Part shown: positions 45,391 to 57,315 of the stretch, piece after piece | How positions within the stretch are numbered: position 1 is the first letter of the stretch | Layout of the letters: every line of letters starts with the position of its first letter | Origin: Spinacia oleracea | Taxonomy: Eukaryota > Streptophyta > Magnoliopsida > Caryophyllales > Amaranthaceae | Length of the DNA stretch: 64,000 nt | Reading direction: 5' to 3' | Assembly: GCF_020520425.1 (NCBI RefSeq) | Contig: NC_079487.1 | Coordinates: 129,912,385-129,976,384 of the forward strand | Notes under the pieces: generated by a model | What the model was told of the DNA's origin: nothing | What the model saw: only the letters and a program-made list of their open reading frames with translations | Database searches by the model: none | Made by a program: the position numbers and the translations under genes

Positions 45391-46088
45391 GTAATTATCT
45401 ACAACTATTTTATATCGAATTTTCGTTCTGATTTTATTTGTATTTTGTTGATTCAAAAATATAATTTTCTAAATTATTAATATATCCTGTTGGACTTTTT
45501 GTTAGCTTTGTGGTCATATGATTCGATTTTTCTGATAGAATGGGTTCTGAACTCTATATTCTGTTGGGTTTGTTTTGGTGTTATCACAATTCTACTTGAA
45601 ATTCGTATTATCCTTTTTGATATGATTAGAGTTTTCTGACAATCACCGTTCATATCTCCTTGGCCCTGGGTGGGCGCCCCTCTTGCCCTGCCTCAGGGTC
45701 GGGCCTGATTGCATACACACTATTTTAGGATGTTTGGAGAATTCGTGGCGCTTACTAAAATAGAAATTGATTATGGTTTGATTCCAAACACACGCTTACT
45801 TACTTGGAGTGATGGAGAGCATATGGGAAGGAAAAACTATAGAAATGGTAGGGTTAATCCATAATTTTGAGGGGTTGGCATATCGTTATGAAATTAGTTG
45901 TTGATGGAAGGAGTAGTAAATAGCCAATGCCATTGCCTTGTCGAAAGTGGAGAGCAAGTGTTGTGGATTATTCAGCTTATGTCTGCATTTGGTGTTTTGG
46001 AGATTGTGTTGTATTCCGAAATCATTGGAAGGAGCTTATCATGTTTTGAATAGTTGAGATTTTTGAGAGCGGGATGTAATGAAGTAAA

Positions 46089-46632
46089 ACACCCTGTTTA
46101 GTAGTTGGTAATAAATGGTAGTATTGGGAGTGAAATTGTATTTTAAATTTGTAACATAAGTCAAATACCAATGCCTGTATAGTAAAGAAATTTACTTTGA
46201 GTATCTCATTTTCTTCATAAATCTGCATTATCATCCATAAACACTTACACTTTGTTTGGATAAGAGAAAATGGAGAGAAAGGGAGGGAAGGGAAAGGAAG
46301 GAAGGAAGGAAGGGGTGGGAGAGGGAGAACTCATTTTCCCTCCCTCTCTAGTGAGCACCACCCCTTTAAAATTGGAGAGATTTTGAGAGAAAATTGAGTT
46401 CACCTTCCCTTCCCCTTTCTCCTCCTTACCTGCCATTCCTTTCCTTTATGTTTTGCTATCCAAACATGCCTTTAGCCATTTAGGAGGAGATATTGGAAAT
46501 TCATGAAGAAAAACACAAGTTTAGATGATATTGCATTACAATGGACAACATTATGGTGTTACTTTTTCTAGCCAAATTACACTTTGATTAATCCCATTGC
46601 TACCATTTATTACCAATTACCAAACGGGCCGT
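46089..46632. mobile_element. MITE containing a nested Tourist-like MITE
   Basis: Left arm CCTGTTTAGTAGTTGGTAAT then AAATGGTAGTATTGGGA pairs with right arm TCCCATTGCTACCATTTATT then ACCAATTACCAAACGGGCC. The middle is occupied by the element at 46253-46471. Confidence 0.7.
46253..46471. mobile_element. Tourist/PIF-Harbinger-like MITE, purine/pyrimidine-rich
   Basis: Ends CACTTTGTTTGGATA and TATCCAAACATGCCT are inverted, with TTA on both sides (46250-46252 and 46472-46474), the 3-bp target duplication of this superfamily. The left half is GGAAGG-rich ((GGAA)n at 46293-46312) and the right half CCTTCC-rich. Confidence 0.7.
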
Positions 46633-47004
46633 GATTATTATGAACAAGTGATTCCAATATTTGATTTTGATACATATCAATATGTCATGGTGAAGAAGAT
46701 GACTTTGTAAATCAACTACCGCCTATATGTGGCTTCTTTTGAGAAAAATGTACACCAATGTTGGAATCAAGTTGCATTTAAGAACTAATATGAACACATG
46801 GAACCCCTCCCGAACATCACTTGTATCCACCAATGATATCCAAACTCGTCCTATTTCTGTCGTGTTGTCCTTAGGAAGATTTTTGTTCTTCTGACTTGCA
46901 TACTACTGTCTTTACTAAAAGCTGACTTGTTCATTCGGTACCCTTGTGCCAGAAAGGAAGGAAGCAAGAACGCATTTAGCATTAAGAAGGGAGAAAGAGA
47001 AGGA

Positions 47005-48000
47005 ATGGGGTCAGAAGGTCTACATGCTGTGAAAGTTTGTAGGCACCTTCTCAAATCCGTGAAGAAACACATTGGTCAGGAGGACTACAAGCGACACTTC
47101 AGTGATTTTATAATGGAAGAGTTTAAGAAGAACCGGGGACTGTTGGATCCATCATCTTTGCAGAACAAACTGAAGCTTGCTCGTGATTACACTTTCTTGC
47201 TTAATAGTGTCCATCATCACCAGGTATTTTGTTCTTTAGCCTTGCTATTTGTGCAGTGAAGTTTCATTTATAGACAATTAGACATACATAGAAGAAGAAG
47301 CCATAACTTGTTTCTTTCATGTTCTTTTTATGTATAGTTTCCCTTGAAAAAATGTATGCTTTCTATTTCTTTGTTGAAATCTTCTGCCCTCTCATACTCT
47401 TGTTCATTATGGGATGTTTTGATTTTGCCGGAGTCCCTCAGTTTTTATTTAAGAGTATTGGGTTTTGCTACCAAATAATTTGCATGATACTCGAGTGCAT
47501 CTTTTCAGTTAGTTTTCTGATGCTGTTTGTAAGCTGTCTATTTATCATTTATGTGTTAAATCCATCTGCTTTTTTTTCTTTTCTTTTCTTGGGAGCTCTT
47601 TGATTTGTTCTTTCTAAGTACTTGATAGCGGAAATGAACATTAAGTAGAATTGAACTGTTGGCCCTGTTTCAATGCCCGGTTTCAATGCTGAAGAAACTC
47701 GAGAAAGTATTTAAAGTTTGTGGATATCAACAATGCATCATCTGAATCTTATACGAAGTATTTGTTTTAGGACCATACTGTAATGTTTTTGCCAAGTATT
47801 TATGCTCATCTGCTACAAAATCTATGTCAATTGGTGCACTGGTGTCTTTATTTAATAAATGATCTTGGAACCTTTTTCTTTCTTAGGAGCTGCTATTCTC
47901 GTACAATATTGCTGTGGACAGAACAGATGAGATGAAAAGGATACTTGGAAAATCAGCTGCCAGTGTAGGCCTTCAGCTTCCAGAGGTTTATCAGTCTTGA
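47005..48000 (+). CDS. FMC1-like LYR-superfamily mitochondrial assembly factor
   Basis: Two exons, 47005-47223 and 47887-48000, joined in frame at CAG|GAG, give 110 aa. The sequence begins MGSEGLHAVKVCRHLLKSVK and ends KSAASVGLQLPEVYQS. The latter matches the signature SAGxVGLxLP at the end of animal FMC1 (C7orf55), and the size and three-helix arrangement fit the small LYR-type proteins that assist assembly of mitochondrial complexes; FMC1 acts on the F1 part of ATP synthase in yeast. The Leu-Tyr-Arg tripeptide itself is not seen; CRHLLK stands at the corresponding place. There is no clear N-terminal targeting sequence, as is common in this group. The ATG used is the one giving the family-like length; an in-frame extension to 46927 lacks an intron acceptor-free leader and looks like untranslated DNA. 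Confidence 0.72.
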
Positions 48001-50441
48001 CACTAGTAAACCACCTAATGTACCTCTTTGCCTTCCTTTTCATAGCCTCATAATAAGCAGACTAGTACAATAATTAAGCTCGGCACAATTTTGACAATTT
48101 TCGGAAAGAAATGGATTAGGTATTGACTATTTGATATGCAAGCACTTGTCCGTCCGATTGTAATGTAAATGTATTGAGCAATGTATGAGAAATAGCACAC
48201 ATGAACGATGTTTGTTCCAGCAGTAGATATCCGACTCTTTTTTGAAAATTTCAGTTTTAAGTTTTAACATCCCAATATCAAGTACTCTGTGAGTGAAATT
48301 ATTCAGGTATTCAAATCGAAAGACTGGTCAATTTTATATGATTCGGAACAGGCCAGTGTCCGTCCCAGTTGGAGCTTCTCATCAACGGGTACCATTGTTG
48401 TGCTATCAAGGCTCCTGGCAGTCCTGCTGCATCTACCCTTTTACCCAGATATTATGATTTATAATAAGCAATTGTAATTTAATAGAGCATATCACATCAC
48501 ACCACACATGTCATGATTATTTTATTTTGGACGACCACATTTGCGAAATCAGATCTAAAAAAAGTGATTTGCTGGTGGTACAACTTGTCATATTGACTAT
48601 TTCTGTTGTCTCTTTGGACGGACGAATAATGCCATAAACTTGATCTTGCTGTTGCTGCTACTTACTACTTTGTTCCTTATATTGACTATAAAATTGATCT
48701 TGCTGTTGCTGTTACTTTGTTCCTTCCACTTACATTTTTTAAGATGCTGCATCAATCTGCCTTGGCAATTCACTGTTCTACCAGTTAAATCTCGACTACT
48801 GCCCACCGGTTTTGAATTTATGCGCAGTTGAGTAGGGATTGTTCCACTCACTTTGTCAATATTGTCATCAAATATGGAGTATGCAATCCGGATATATTTA
48901 TTTTTTTTATAGGTAAGAAGAAGGGATCCTACTGAACCAGCATTTAGCACAGGTTAACCAGCCAAACTCTGCAGGTCATTGCTTGAGTCGCTTTCAAGCA
49001 TTATGCAGTTGATGGGGCTCGAACTTGTGAGTTTCCCACCAACTTATGTTGGTTGGTTATGCAATCCGAATATGATAAGTGCGGAGTAACTTGTCAAAAT
49101 GATTTTGATTTCAGTGTACTTGATTGGTACTTGTCGAGTACGGAGTATATAGAAATCATATCGTTACTTAAGGGTGATGTAATCTTTAACTTGATAAGAA
49201 TGAAACATTCCTTCAACATTATTATAAACCATGTAAGATTGAATAGAAAATAATGACACTCTCTAATGGCAATTACCATGCTGGGAGAAAGAAGAAAGTC
49301 TTTTAATACTGAAAACTTGTATTCGGTTGCCATCAAGATGAATGTGCATTTCGTATTCATCAAGTTAATTAAGGTCGTCTCCCATTCTTTCTCTCCAATC
49401 TTATACTTACACACTAGCTAGACTTTAATCTCGTTAGTCATAATTTACCAAAATAAATGTTGCTCTGATTAGAATATGTAAGCCAGTAAAAAATGAAAAG
49501 GCAATAGACTAAAGTTTTTTAAGTAGTATTTCCCTCTATATTGCACATCAAAACTATTGTATACTCCGTACATATATATTTTTTGATAGGAGTATAAAAA
49601 TTTAATTACATCCATTTACAAACAATTAAATGGTTATGCCATTTGCATTAGAAAAAGAAATGGTTTATGCTATAGTTAAAGAATAGATTAAAGTTTTTTA
49701 AGTGTAGTTATAAAATAGTCTACCACTAATAAAATAAGGCTCCAACATCAACCATTTAGCAACATTACAGGCTCAAGTGTTCAACGTCTTCCACCTAAGT
49801 ACCCATGTGGAATTGTGAGATGAAGCACCCTTTTATTTTATCTACAGTACCTACAGTTTTATTTTATCTCAATTATACAATTTTTATTTATCCGTGTTAA
49901 ATCACATACCACGTCACTTCTTCTAATACAAATGACAAATTATCAAGCAGACTCTGTTAGTCTAATGAGTTAAATAAATGTTAAACGATCTACAAAGTAC
50001 TACAGAATAAAATCATTCTTCCTGTTCAATAGGTGTTAATAAATGTTTAATAGGGTGCAGTGCTTATTGAGCATCCAGTAATAAGCACCCAGGTGTATAA
50101 TTCAAATTGCCCATAACGATTTAATGAGTTGTTTCTAGTTAACAAATGTTTTTATTTTTTTAATAATGTTTTTTTAATACATTGTAATTTGTACAGCATT
50201 GAAGCTCGAGTTTGATCTGGGCAGTGCAAAAACTTCCAAGTTCAACCGCTTACCATTTCCTGACTCCTGAGTAGCGAGTCCTGAAAAACAATAAGCAAAT
50301 TCATAAAATATTTTCCTGACAAATACACTTCTTTTCTCGTTTAATAATTAATGCGCTTCAGTTGAAGAAATCCAGCACAATTCATTAACTCTAATCTTGC
50401 CCTCGTTGTAGCTTTCGTTGGGGGAGAGGAAGTCAGGTTCA
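48001..50441. other. Intergenic, no gene recognised
   Basis: A small direct repeat at 48638-48725 (TTGATCTTGCTGTTGCTG twice, each followed by ACTTTGTTCCTT), a tRNA-like fragment around 48960-49045 (GGGGCTCGAACTTGTGAG), and GGGTGC/GCACCC inverted motifs near 50055-50090. Frames at 48289-48477 and 49053-49253 have no recognised relatives and poor coding character. Confidence 0.55.
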
Positions 50442-53400
50442 ATGGGTGGTGATCATCTTCCTTGTTCTACATCTGGTATTTTCCTTTTCCTCTTCCTTGT
50501 TCAAAGCTAAAGCTCCCATTTTGTTGTATTTAGAGCCGCTATAAGTAATGAGTAGACGGAATTCGATTCCGAATTAAGCTAGTTTACATTCATAAAGTTT
50601 CCATCTTTTTTTTATAATTAGTTTTAATCTTGTTTTTTCAAAGTTGTAATTTTGTGCTAGTTTTTTTTAATGGGGTTTTATTGCAATATTGAATATATCC
50701 ATGTTTGAATTTTGAGCAGAAGATGAATTGTCTTCCCTGGAGAGTGATTACCCAGATTACCCATCTTATCCTTCTTCATTTTACAGGTAATTTGGGCTTT
50801 TTATTTTTTAATTGGGGGTATTGATTAGTTTTACTGAAATTTGATGATTGCAATAGTTGTTTTCTGGGTAAATTTTGATTTTTTTGAGGGGGTTTTGTCG
50901 GTTCAGGGATGGTGATGAATCAATAAGTGAGTCATATGAATTTGTTCCTAAAGAATTGGATGAACTGAGTCATGGAATTTCTTCAAATTCTGTGGAATTT
51001 GATGGAAATTTGAGGAGGAGAAAGAATGCTTACAATGAGATTATGAGGAGTTACGATGAATTATGGGTTCCAAAAGAGGGCCTTTATCAAGCAAAGAGTG
51101 AAATTTTGAGGTTTGTTCTCTTTTTAGTTCTCATTTTGCTTTTATAATTATGATAATTTTGTCTTACTTGTGTGCCACTAATACCCTCCAATTAGTTATT
51201 TAAACCTATTGATCCTGTTCCTTTTCATTTAAATTTTCCATTTAAGCTCGAAACTTTCATCCTATATGATCCTTTCACCCTTCAGATTAGGCTTTCTATT
51301 CCTGTGCCAGAACTTATTATCAATAAAGCAGTCCATTCCGTTTCATTTGGTCGTATATGGGAGTGGTAGTACCTTAGATAATTTTGGTGGTACATAATTT
51401 GGGCAGTACCTTAGGCTGTTGTGCCGGAACATTTTTAGTGGTAACTTTAACGACTCTGGTGGTGCAGTACTGGTGTTTAAGGAGCCTGTGGTGGTTGGGA
51501 TCAACAAAAAATTTCCAATAACTGGGATTCCACTGCTATTTTACCTTATGGTTTCAACTACTTTTTCCCATCATAGGAAAGTTGTAGCATTGAAATTATA
51601 CATATCTTCCTTACTTTTAGAAGAAACGTCAGACTTGCATGGATGAAGTTAATATAAGAGATAGCCTTTGGAAATGACTAGAAAAGAGAGTTTCTGAGTA
51701 TTGTCGAAACTCTACTAAAACAGGAAAGTGAACATTCATGTTGAATGACATATTATAGAAATTGAGACATTGATTTTGTCTCATCTTTGCAGCTACAACC
51801 CTGGTTCATGGATCAGTAATCCTGGTGGGAAGAAGCTAAGTAATTATGTAATACCAAAAACGACCACGCTCTTACTGATTGGTCCTACAGGATCTGGGAA
51901 AAGCAGTCTGGTTAACAAAATATCAAGAGTGTTCGAAGATGACAAGTTTGCATCAGAAAGAGCCCAAGTCACATGTATTTAAGCTTCCCCTGTTCTTTTA
52001 TGGGTTTTGATACAAGTTCGCAACAAAGAGAGCTCACAATTTGATTGTTTGTCACCACTTTCCAGATAACCCGTCTACCGGGGAAGGGACGTACTTTCTT
52101 CAGGAATATATGGTTCCCAGAAGCTCAGCTTCATTTTGTTTGTATGACACACGTAGCTTGTCTGAAAATTTTGCTGATAATGATGAAATGCTCCAACGTT
52201 GGATGACCAAAGGGGTTCGTCACGGAGAGCTAGTTATCAGGTATGGTAATTTGACAATGGTGGTTCTGGCACTGCTTCTCCAGGGTGAAGTATCAAATGA
52301 CTTTGTTTTGGTTTTATCTGGTGCAGGGATTCAGATACTCCTAGCCTAAAGATGTCACTGAAATGCAAAGCTCAACAAAGTGGTACTCCTTCTACTGTGA
52401 TCAGAAAGGTCAACTTCGTTATATTTATTGTTAATGGCTTTCAAGTCCTTAGATCTATGAATAGGGACAAGAAAGAAGATAGAGCTTACATGGAAATGGT
52501 GGTCAAGGCTTTCAGCTGCCCGTATCTGTCATTCAAAGGTAATGAAGCTCTTAAATTTATTGGCTACAACATATGTGGATGGTATGTTCATGCATGGACT
52601 TTATTGAGTTAAGGAGAGAGTAACAAAAAGCTTTTTTAATTGGGCTTCTGTATTCTCTGGATCTTGTTTTTCATGTATGTCTGTTCTATCTTTGTTATTG
52701 TGTGTAACACTTTTATAGTCCTTACCATTTTTCTTAACGAAATTGTCATATATGATATGCATATATATTCTACCTTCATTATCAAGTACATGTGCAACGC
52801 GATGTCTTGCATAGTTGCATCTTTCTCCCTCTTTTTGCAGGTTTGTTCATTGTTCTGGATAGATGCAGATCTAACCACCAGTACCTGGTGTTTTCTTAAT
52901 TGCAGATGATAAGCCTGTTATTGTAGTCACACATGGTGATTTACTTTCTCTAGGGGACCGAGCACGTGTCCGCGTGTACCTAGGAGAGAAGTTGGGTGTG
53001 CCACCAGCTAAACAAATATTTGACATACCAGGTGATGACTTGGAATAATTGGCTTTTCTTTAGAGTGAAATCAATGTTTACCAAGAGACTAACTAATTAA
53101 TATTTTTTACAGACAACTCTGATCCTACTAGTGAACTGACAATAGTTGACATGATAAGATATTCTTTAGAACATGCGGACAAAAATATCCCTTGCAAAGA
53201 GTCTAGAGATTGGCTTGGCGGGAGTACTTTCTTTGTGGGCGGTGTCAAAGATAAGGTTTGATCCTCTGCACTCTCTAAACCTGCTTGGTAGTTCATGTAA
53301 TGGAAGATATAAATACTGATTTGGGTTTTTTCGATTTTGATACTGGGGCTTAAAACTTTAGAAGCTCGTTCCCTGTGCTTGTCATAAACTTTTGTACCGT

Positions 53401-54380
53401 AAGAAACTAGCGGTCTAGATCTTGATTCTATTCACATCTTTAGGCTGGATCACTTAAAAGTCTTCTAATATTGAAACTTTTTAGGACATTTCAGTTCAGA
53501 TTGGTTCTTGCATCATGCTTTTGGTTTTAGATTCGTTTTCTTTTTCATTTTAGGAAGGTAGATCTTTCTAAAGGAATATTTTCAATACAATATCGTACAT
53601 TAAATGCATATTGTAGACTTGAGCTTGCTTATTTGTAAAGCCTTTTGGAGTTTGGCAGTTGTAGCAGAAATTATGTTCAAACCTTTGTTTCTATCTCGGC
53701 TTATGCTTTCTTCTGTTCTTTGTATAGTGGGTTGCCATTTTGAGGTCAATTAAGCATCCTAGGGTAAAGTGGCTACAGGTTAACACATTACATATTTTTT
53801 GCAGGTTTCAGGAACGTCTATATTGACATTGATATTTACGGCAATACTCTTGGGAATGGCATGTGTTATCATGCCAATTAATCAAGGTTATAAACATAAC
53901 GATCCAATAGTGACATCTGCGATAAAGTTGCCTTCAAATGAAGCACATCATTCCTACATACCCCGTGAGCCTCTTACAACATATCAGTCCAATTCAGTGT
54001 CAACTTCTGCTGCAAATCATTCTCATAAGAACCGAGGATACGAGAATGTGGAACCTCAAACTACACTTATACCAACTTTATCCACAGAATCTGTTGCGGT
54101 GACATCTGAGCCTGAGCAAGTATTTCCCTCTTCAAACTCTGCTGTTATTTCATCTGAGCCAACTCTGCCAACAATAACTGTTGCAACTAATTCTGAGCAA
54201 GCTTTGCCCTTGAAATCTTCTGTAATTACATCTGAGCCAACTTTTCCTTCGAGATCTGTTGAAGATTATCGTCATAAACGGCGAGAATCACGATCTCGAT
54301 CACCGTCTCCAGAACAGCGACACCCTAAAGCAGCAGTAAAATGGCACAAGATTCGGCACTTGTGGTTAGACTCTGACTAA
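50442..54380 (+). CDS. P-loop GTPase-like protein with C-terminal membrane segment
   Basis: Nine exons: 50442-50475, 50720-50786, 50907-51110, 51793-51974, 52066-52240, 52327-52538, 52906-53031, 53113-53255, 53805-54380; in frame, 572 aa. An acidic, Ser/Tyr-rich N terminus (1-100) precedes a nucleotide-binding domain: Walker A GPTGSGKS (131-138), a DTRS (190-193) at the place of the DxxG switch, and THGD (300-303) like the G4 box. A probable transmembrane helix lies at about 386-406 (SILTLIFTAILLGMACVIM). The 165-residue tail repeats TSEP-like units (VTSEPEQ, ISSEPTL, ITSEPTF) and ends in an RS-rich patch (RRESRSRSPSPEQR). It belongs to an uncharacterised plant family of P-loop proteins; function unknown. 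Whether it hydrolyses GTP is uncertain. The conserved core matches what I recall of Arabidopsis relatives; the tail appears variable. Confidence 0.85.
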
Positions 54381-55191
54381 GGTGAGGTTGCAGCCTTGTG
54401 CTAAAGATGTTCTGATGTGTGTATGTATGTACAACAACTAGCTATATGTAGTCTTAACTCCATGTGCATGATGTATGTATAGATATACCTTTACTTTTGA
54501 AGTGTCAAAATACTGTCTCTGATAAAATTGTATTGTGATTCTGTGAAGGAACTTTGAATGTCTGTTATAGTGTTGTATGACAATAGTTGTTAATCATAAG
54601 AATAAAACAAGGCCAGGAGTTGTTGCTGGTGTGTAAAACGATCTTGTTTTGAAATTATATCTGCTTCATTCAGCGAATCATTGTTGCTGGCATGTAAATG
54701 ATGTTGTTTTTGAGATTTTATCAGCTTCAAAGGCAAAACAATTGTGTTTCTGGATATGAACAGCAAGCATTTCACTCCAGCATCAGGTAATGCGTTTTGT
54801 AAGTTTTCTTTCTTACATAACTTTAGGTCATCCAAAATCCTCAACAGTACGTGAGTAATTCTACCTGCAGATCAGAGTCTTAATTACCAGTCTGTCATGA
54901 GAAAAAAAACTAACTGGTAAACTGTAATCTCAAGTTTAGCAATTTTTTAAATCCAAAACCTGCAAAGGTGAATTCCCCACCAACTCCACCAACATGTTAG
55001 TTATACAGTACCTTCTTGTTTGATTCATTTCAAATGAGTACTTTAGAAATATAAAATATACTCCGTATATATGTTTTCTTACTAATACATAAATAGAGAT
55101 CGATAAAAAAATATCATTGAAAAATGTGTTGAAAGAAAATGGGATTTTTTTTAAGGATTGGAAGTAAGTTTGTAACATGCTAAATCAAATA

Positions 55192-55345
55192 CTCCCTCCG
55201 TTCCAGATTAGTTGCTACACTTTCTTTTTTCGTTCGTCCCATATTAATTGTTACACTTCTAAATTAGGAATGACTCCACAATTATTATATTGTCTCTTTG
55301 TTCCAACTAATTTTTTTGTCCCCACACCCTCTCTCATTCATATTG
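55192..55345. mobile_element. Truncated Stowaway-like MITE
   Basis: Left end CTCCCTCCGTTCCAGATTAG, then GTTGCTACACTTTC, TTAGGAATGACTCCACAATT and TTGTCCCCACACCCTCTC match the first half of the element at 7016-7303. The right half is missing. It lies 420 bp upstream of the CYP94 start codon. Confidence 0.65.
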
Positions 55346-55666
55346 ATAAGACATCCAATACAACACACACTCCGTACTATGTGTAGTAGATTTATAGAAT
55401 GACTTAGCTTTGGGCCAATACCCCAAAAGGCAACTTTAGTTAATTACGGAATATTAACTTGTATTTTTGTTTCATTCCAATTGAACACAATCTAACAAAA
55501 ACATTACACCAATGAGTTCTTGACATGCATAGTGGTTTAGAATAAGCGTGTTTGTGAATGATAATTGATATGTCACAGTTTCAAATCTCACTGGTCTATT
55601 TGTAATTTTATATTGCCTTGAAGTGAAAAAAACAACGTAGTAAAATTTACTTCTTCAACTTTTGTC

Positions 55667-55673
55667 TATAAAT
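55667..55673 (+). promoter_or_regulatory. Probable TATA box of the CYP94 gene
   Basis: TATAAAT about 100 bp before the start codon at 55768, at a spacing usual for plant genes with a short leader. Confidence 0.55.
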
Positions 55674-55767
55674 TAAATTAGACATGGCCATTTTGCAATC
55701 CTCATCTCATGCTATCATCATACAATTTTCTTGTTCATCCATTATTAATTACCACAATTAATTAAAT

Positions 55768-57315
55768 ATGGAGTCAATTATCCTGTTAATTACTCTCCTC
55801 TTAATCCTTCTTTCATCACTCTACTTGATATTATACACCAAAAAACAACCTAATGTTGGGTTCAAAACATACCCTTTCATAGGCACCCTACCACAGTTCG
55901 TAGCTAACCGCTACCGCTTCCTCGACTGGACCACCGAGGTTCTCGCTTCTACCCCAACCCACACTTCCACCTTCTTCCGCCCAGGCAAACGCCATGGTGA
56001 TGTCATCACCGCTTACCCTCCCAACGTTGAACACATCCTCAAAACCCGTTTCGAAAACTACCCGAAAGGTGATCACTCCATCTCTCTCCTGCATGACTTC
56101 CTCGGCACCGGAATCTTCAACGCCGACAACCATCTTTGGCGTCTCCAACGTAAGACTGCCAGTTTTGAGTTTAATAAGCGTTCCCTTAAGAACTTTGTCT
56201 TAGATGATGTAAGGTTTGAGATCATAACCCGGCTCGTCCCTTTTCTAAAACAAGCATCCGGGTCAGACCGGGTTTTTGATTTGCAAGATATTCTTGAGCG
56301 GTTCGCTTTTGATAATGTTTGTAAGTTGGCGTTTGATTATGACCCGGGTTGCTTGGCGGGTCATGGGTCGGGTGAGTCCGAGTTCATGAGGGCTTTTGAG
56401 GAAGCCGCCACGCTTAGTGCGGGGCGTTTCTTGTACGCGCTCCCTTTTCTATGGAAAATCAAGAAAATGTTTAATGTAGGGTCGGAGAAGAGGCTAAGGG
56501 AGTCAATCAAGACCGTCCACGATTTTGCTGATAAGATCATACGGACAAAGTTAGACGAAATGTCACGAGAAAATAGTAATAATAATTTAAATTACCAAGA
56601 TATATTGTCACGTTTTATTTCTTCCACAGAAGAAATTAGTGTATTAAAACATGAATTCAATTTCTTAAGGGATGTTGTGATAAGTTTTATCCTAGCTGGG
56701 AGAGATACAACGTCATCCGGGTTAAGTTGGTTTTTTTGGTTGTTATCAAATAATCCGGATGTTTTGAAAAAGATTCGGTCCGAAGTGGGGGAGGTCCGGG
56801 CAAGAGTAGGTAAAAAGGTCGGAGATACATACGATTTTGACGATTTAAAAGAAATGAATTACTTACATGCGGCGTTATCTGAGACTTTACGATTATACCC
56901 TCCTGTATCAATGGATGCAAGATCATGTTTGGAAGATGATGTTTTTCCTGATGGCACAGAAGTTAAGAAAGATTGGTTTGTCATATATAATACGTATGCT
57001 ATGGGGAGAATGGAGAGCATATGGGGTAAGGATTGCTTCGTTTTTCAACCCGAAAGATGGATTGACGAGAACGGTTTATATAAGCCGGAAAATCCGTTTC
57101 GGTACCCGGTTTTTCATGCCGGTCCAAGGATTTGCTTAGGGAAAGAGATGGCGTACCTACAAATGAAGTCAATAGTAGCTTGTGTGGTGGAACAATTTGA
57201 TGTGGACGTGGTAGGAAAAGAAAAATGTCCCGAATATTTGTTGTCAGTGACGTTAAGGATGAAAAATGGACTTTTTGCGCGGGTAAAAGGAAGAAATTAT
57301 GATGGGATGCGCTAA
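55768..57315 (+). CDS. Cytochrome P450, CYP94 family (fatty-acid/oxylipin omega-hydroxylase type)
   Basis: Single uninterrupted frame of 515 aa, intronless as are most CYP94 genes. Residues 1-24 form the N-terminal ER anchor (LLITLLLILLSSLYLILY). Further motifs: YPFIGTLP proline region (35-42), YPKGDHSISLLHDFLGTGIF (98-117, typical of the CYP86 clan), I-helix AGRDTTS (310-316), K-helix ETLR (372-375), PERW (428-431), and heme loop FHAGPRICLG (449-458) with Cys456 as the axial thiolate. All catalytic residues are present, so the enzyme should be active. CYP94 members omega-hydroxylate or oxidise fatty acids, and some subfamilies jasmonoyl-isoleucine; the subfamily and substrate cannot be fixed here, although overall resemblance is to CYP94A/D-type proteins. 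A relic copy lies 0.6 kb downstream. Confidence 0.93.
   Translation: MESIILLITLLLILLSSLYLILYTKKQPNVGFKTYPFIGTLPQFVANRYRFLDWTTEVLASTPTHTSTFFRPGKRHGDVITAYPPNVEHILKTRFENYPKGDHSISLLHDFLGTGIFNADNHLWRLQRKTASFEFNKRSLKNFVLDDVRFEIITRLVPFLKQASGSDRVFDLQDILERFAFDNVCKLAFDYDPGCLAGHGSGESEFMRAFEEAATLSAGRFLYALPFLWKIKKMFNVGSEKRLRESIKTVHDFADKIIRTKLDEMSRENSNNNLNYQDILSRFISSTEEISVLKHEFNFLRDVVISFILAGRDTTSSGLSWFFWLLSNNPDVLKKIRSEVGEVRARVGKKVGDTYDFDDLKEMNYLHAALSETLRLYPPVSMDARSCLEDDVFPDGTEVKKDWFVIYNTYAMGRMESIWGKDCFVFQPERWIDENGLYKPENPFRYPVFHAGPRICLGKEMAYLQMKSIVACVVEQFDVDVVGKEKCPEYLLSVTLRMKNGLFARVKGRNYDGMR

Noticed and set aside
45655-45715. GC-rich segment (CTTGGCCCTGGGTGGGCGCC)
   Set aside because: It resembles part of a SINE or a diverged repeat, but too short and isolated to classify.
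48289-48477. Small protein frame downstream of the FMC1-like gene
   Set aside because: No homologue recognised, no introns or promoter, and it starts in the probable 3' flank; unsupported.
48597-48950. 117-codon minus-strand frame with repeated NSNSKIKF
   Set aside because: Created by a small direct repeat in intergenic DNA; no family resemblance and no promoter or splice context.
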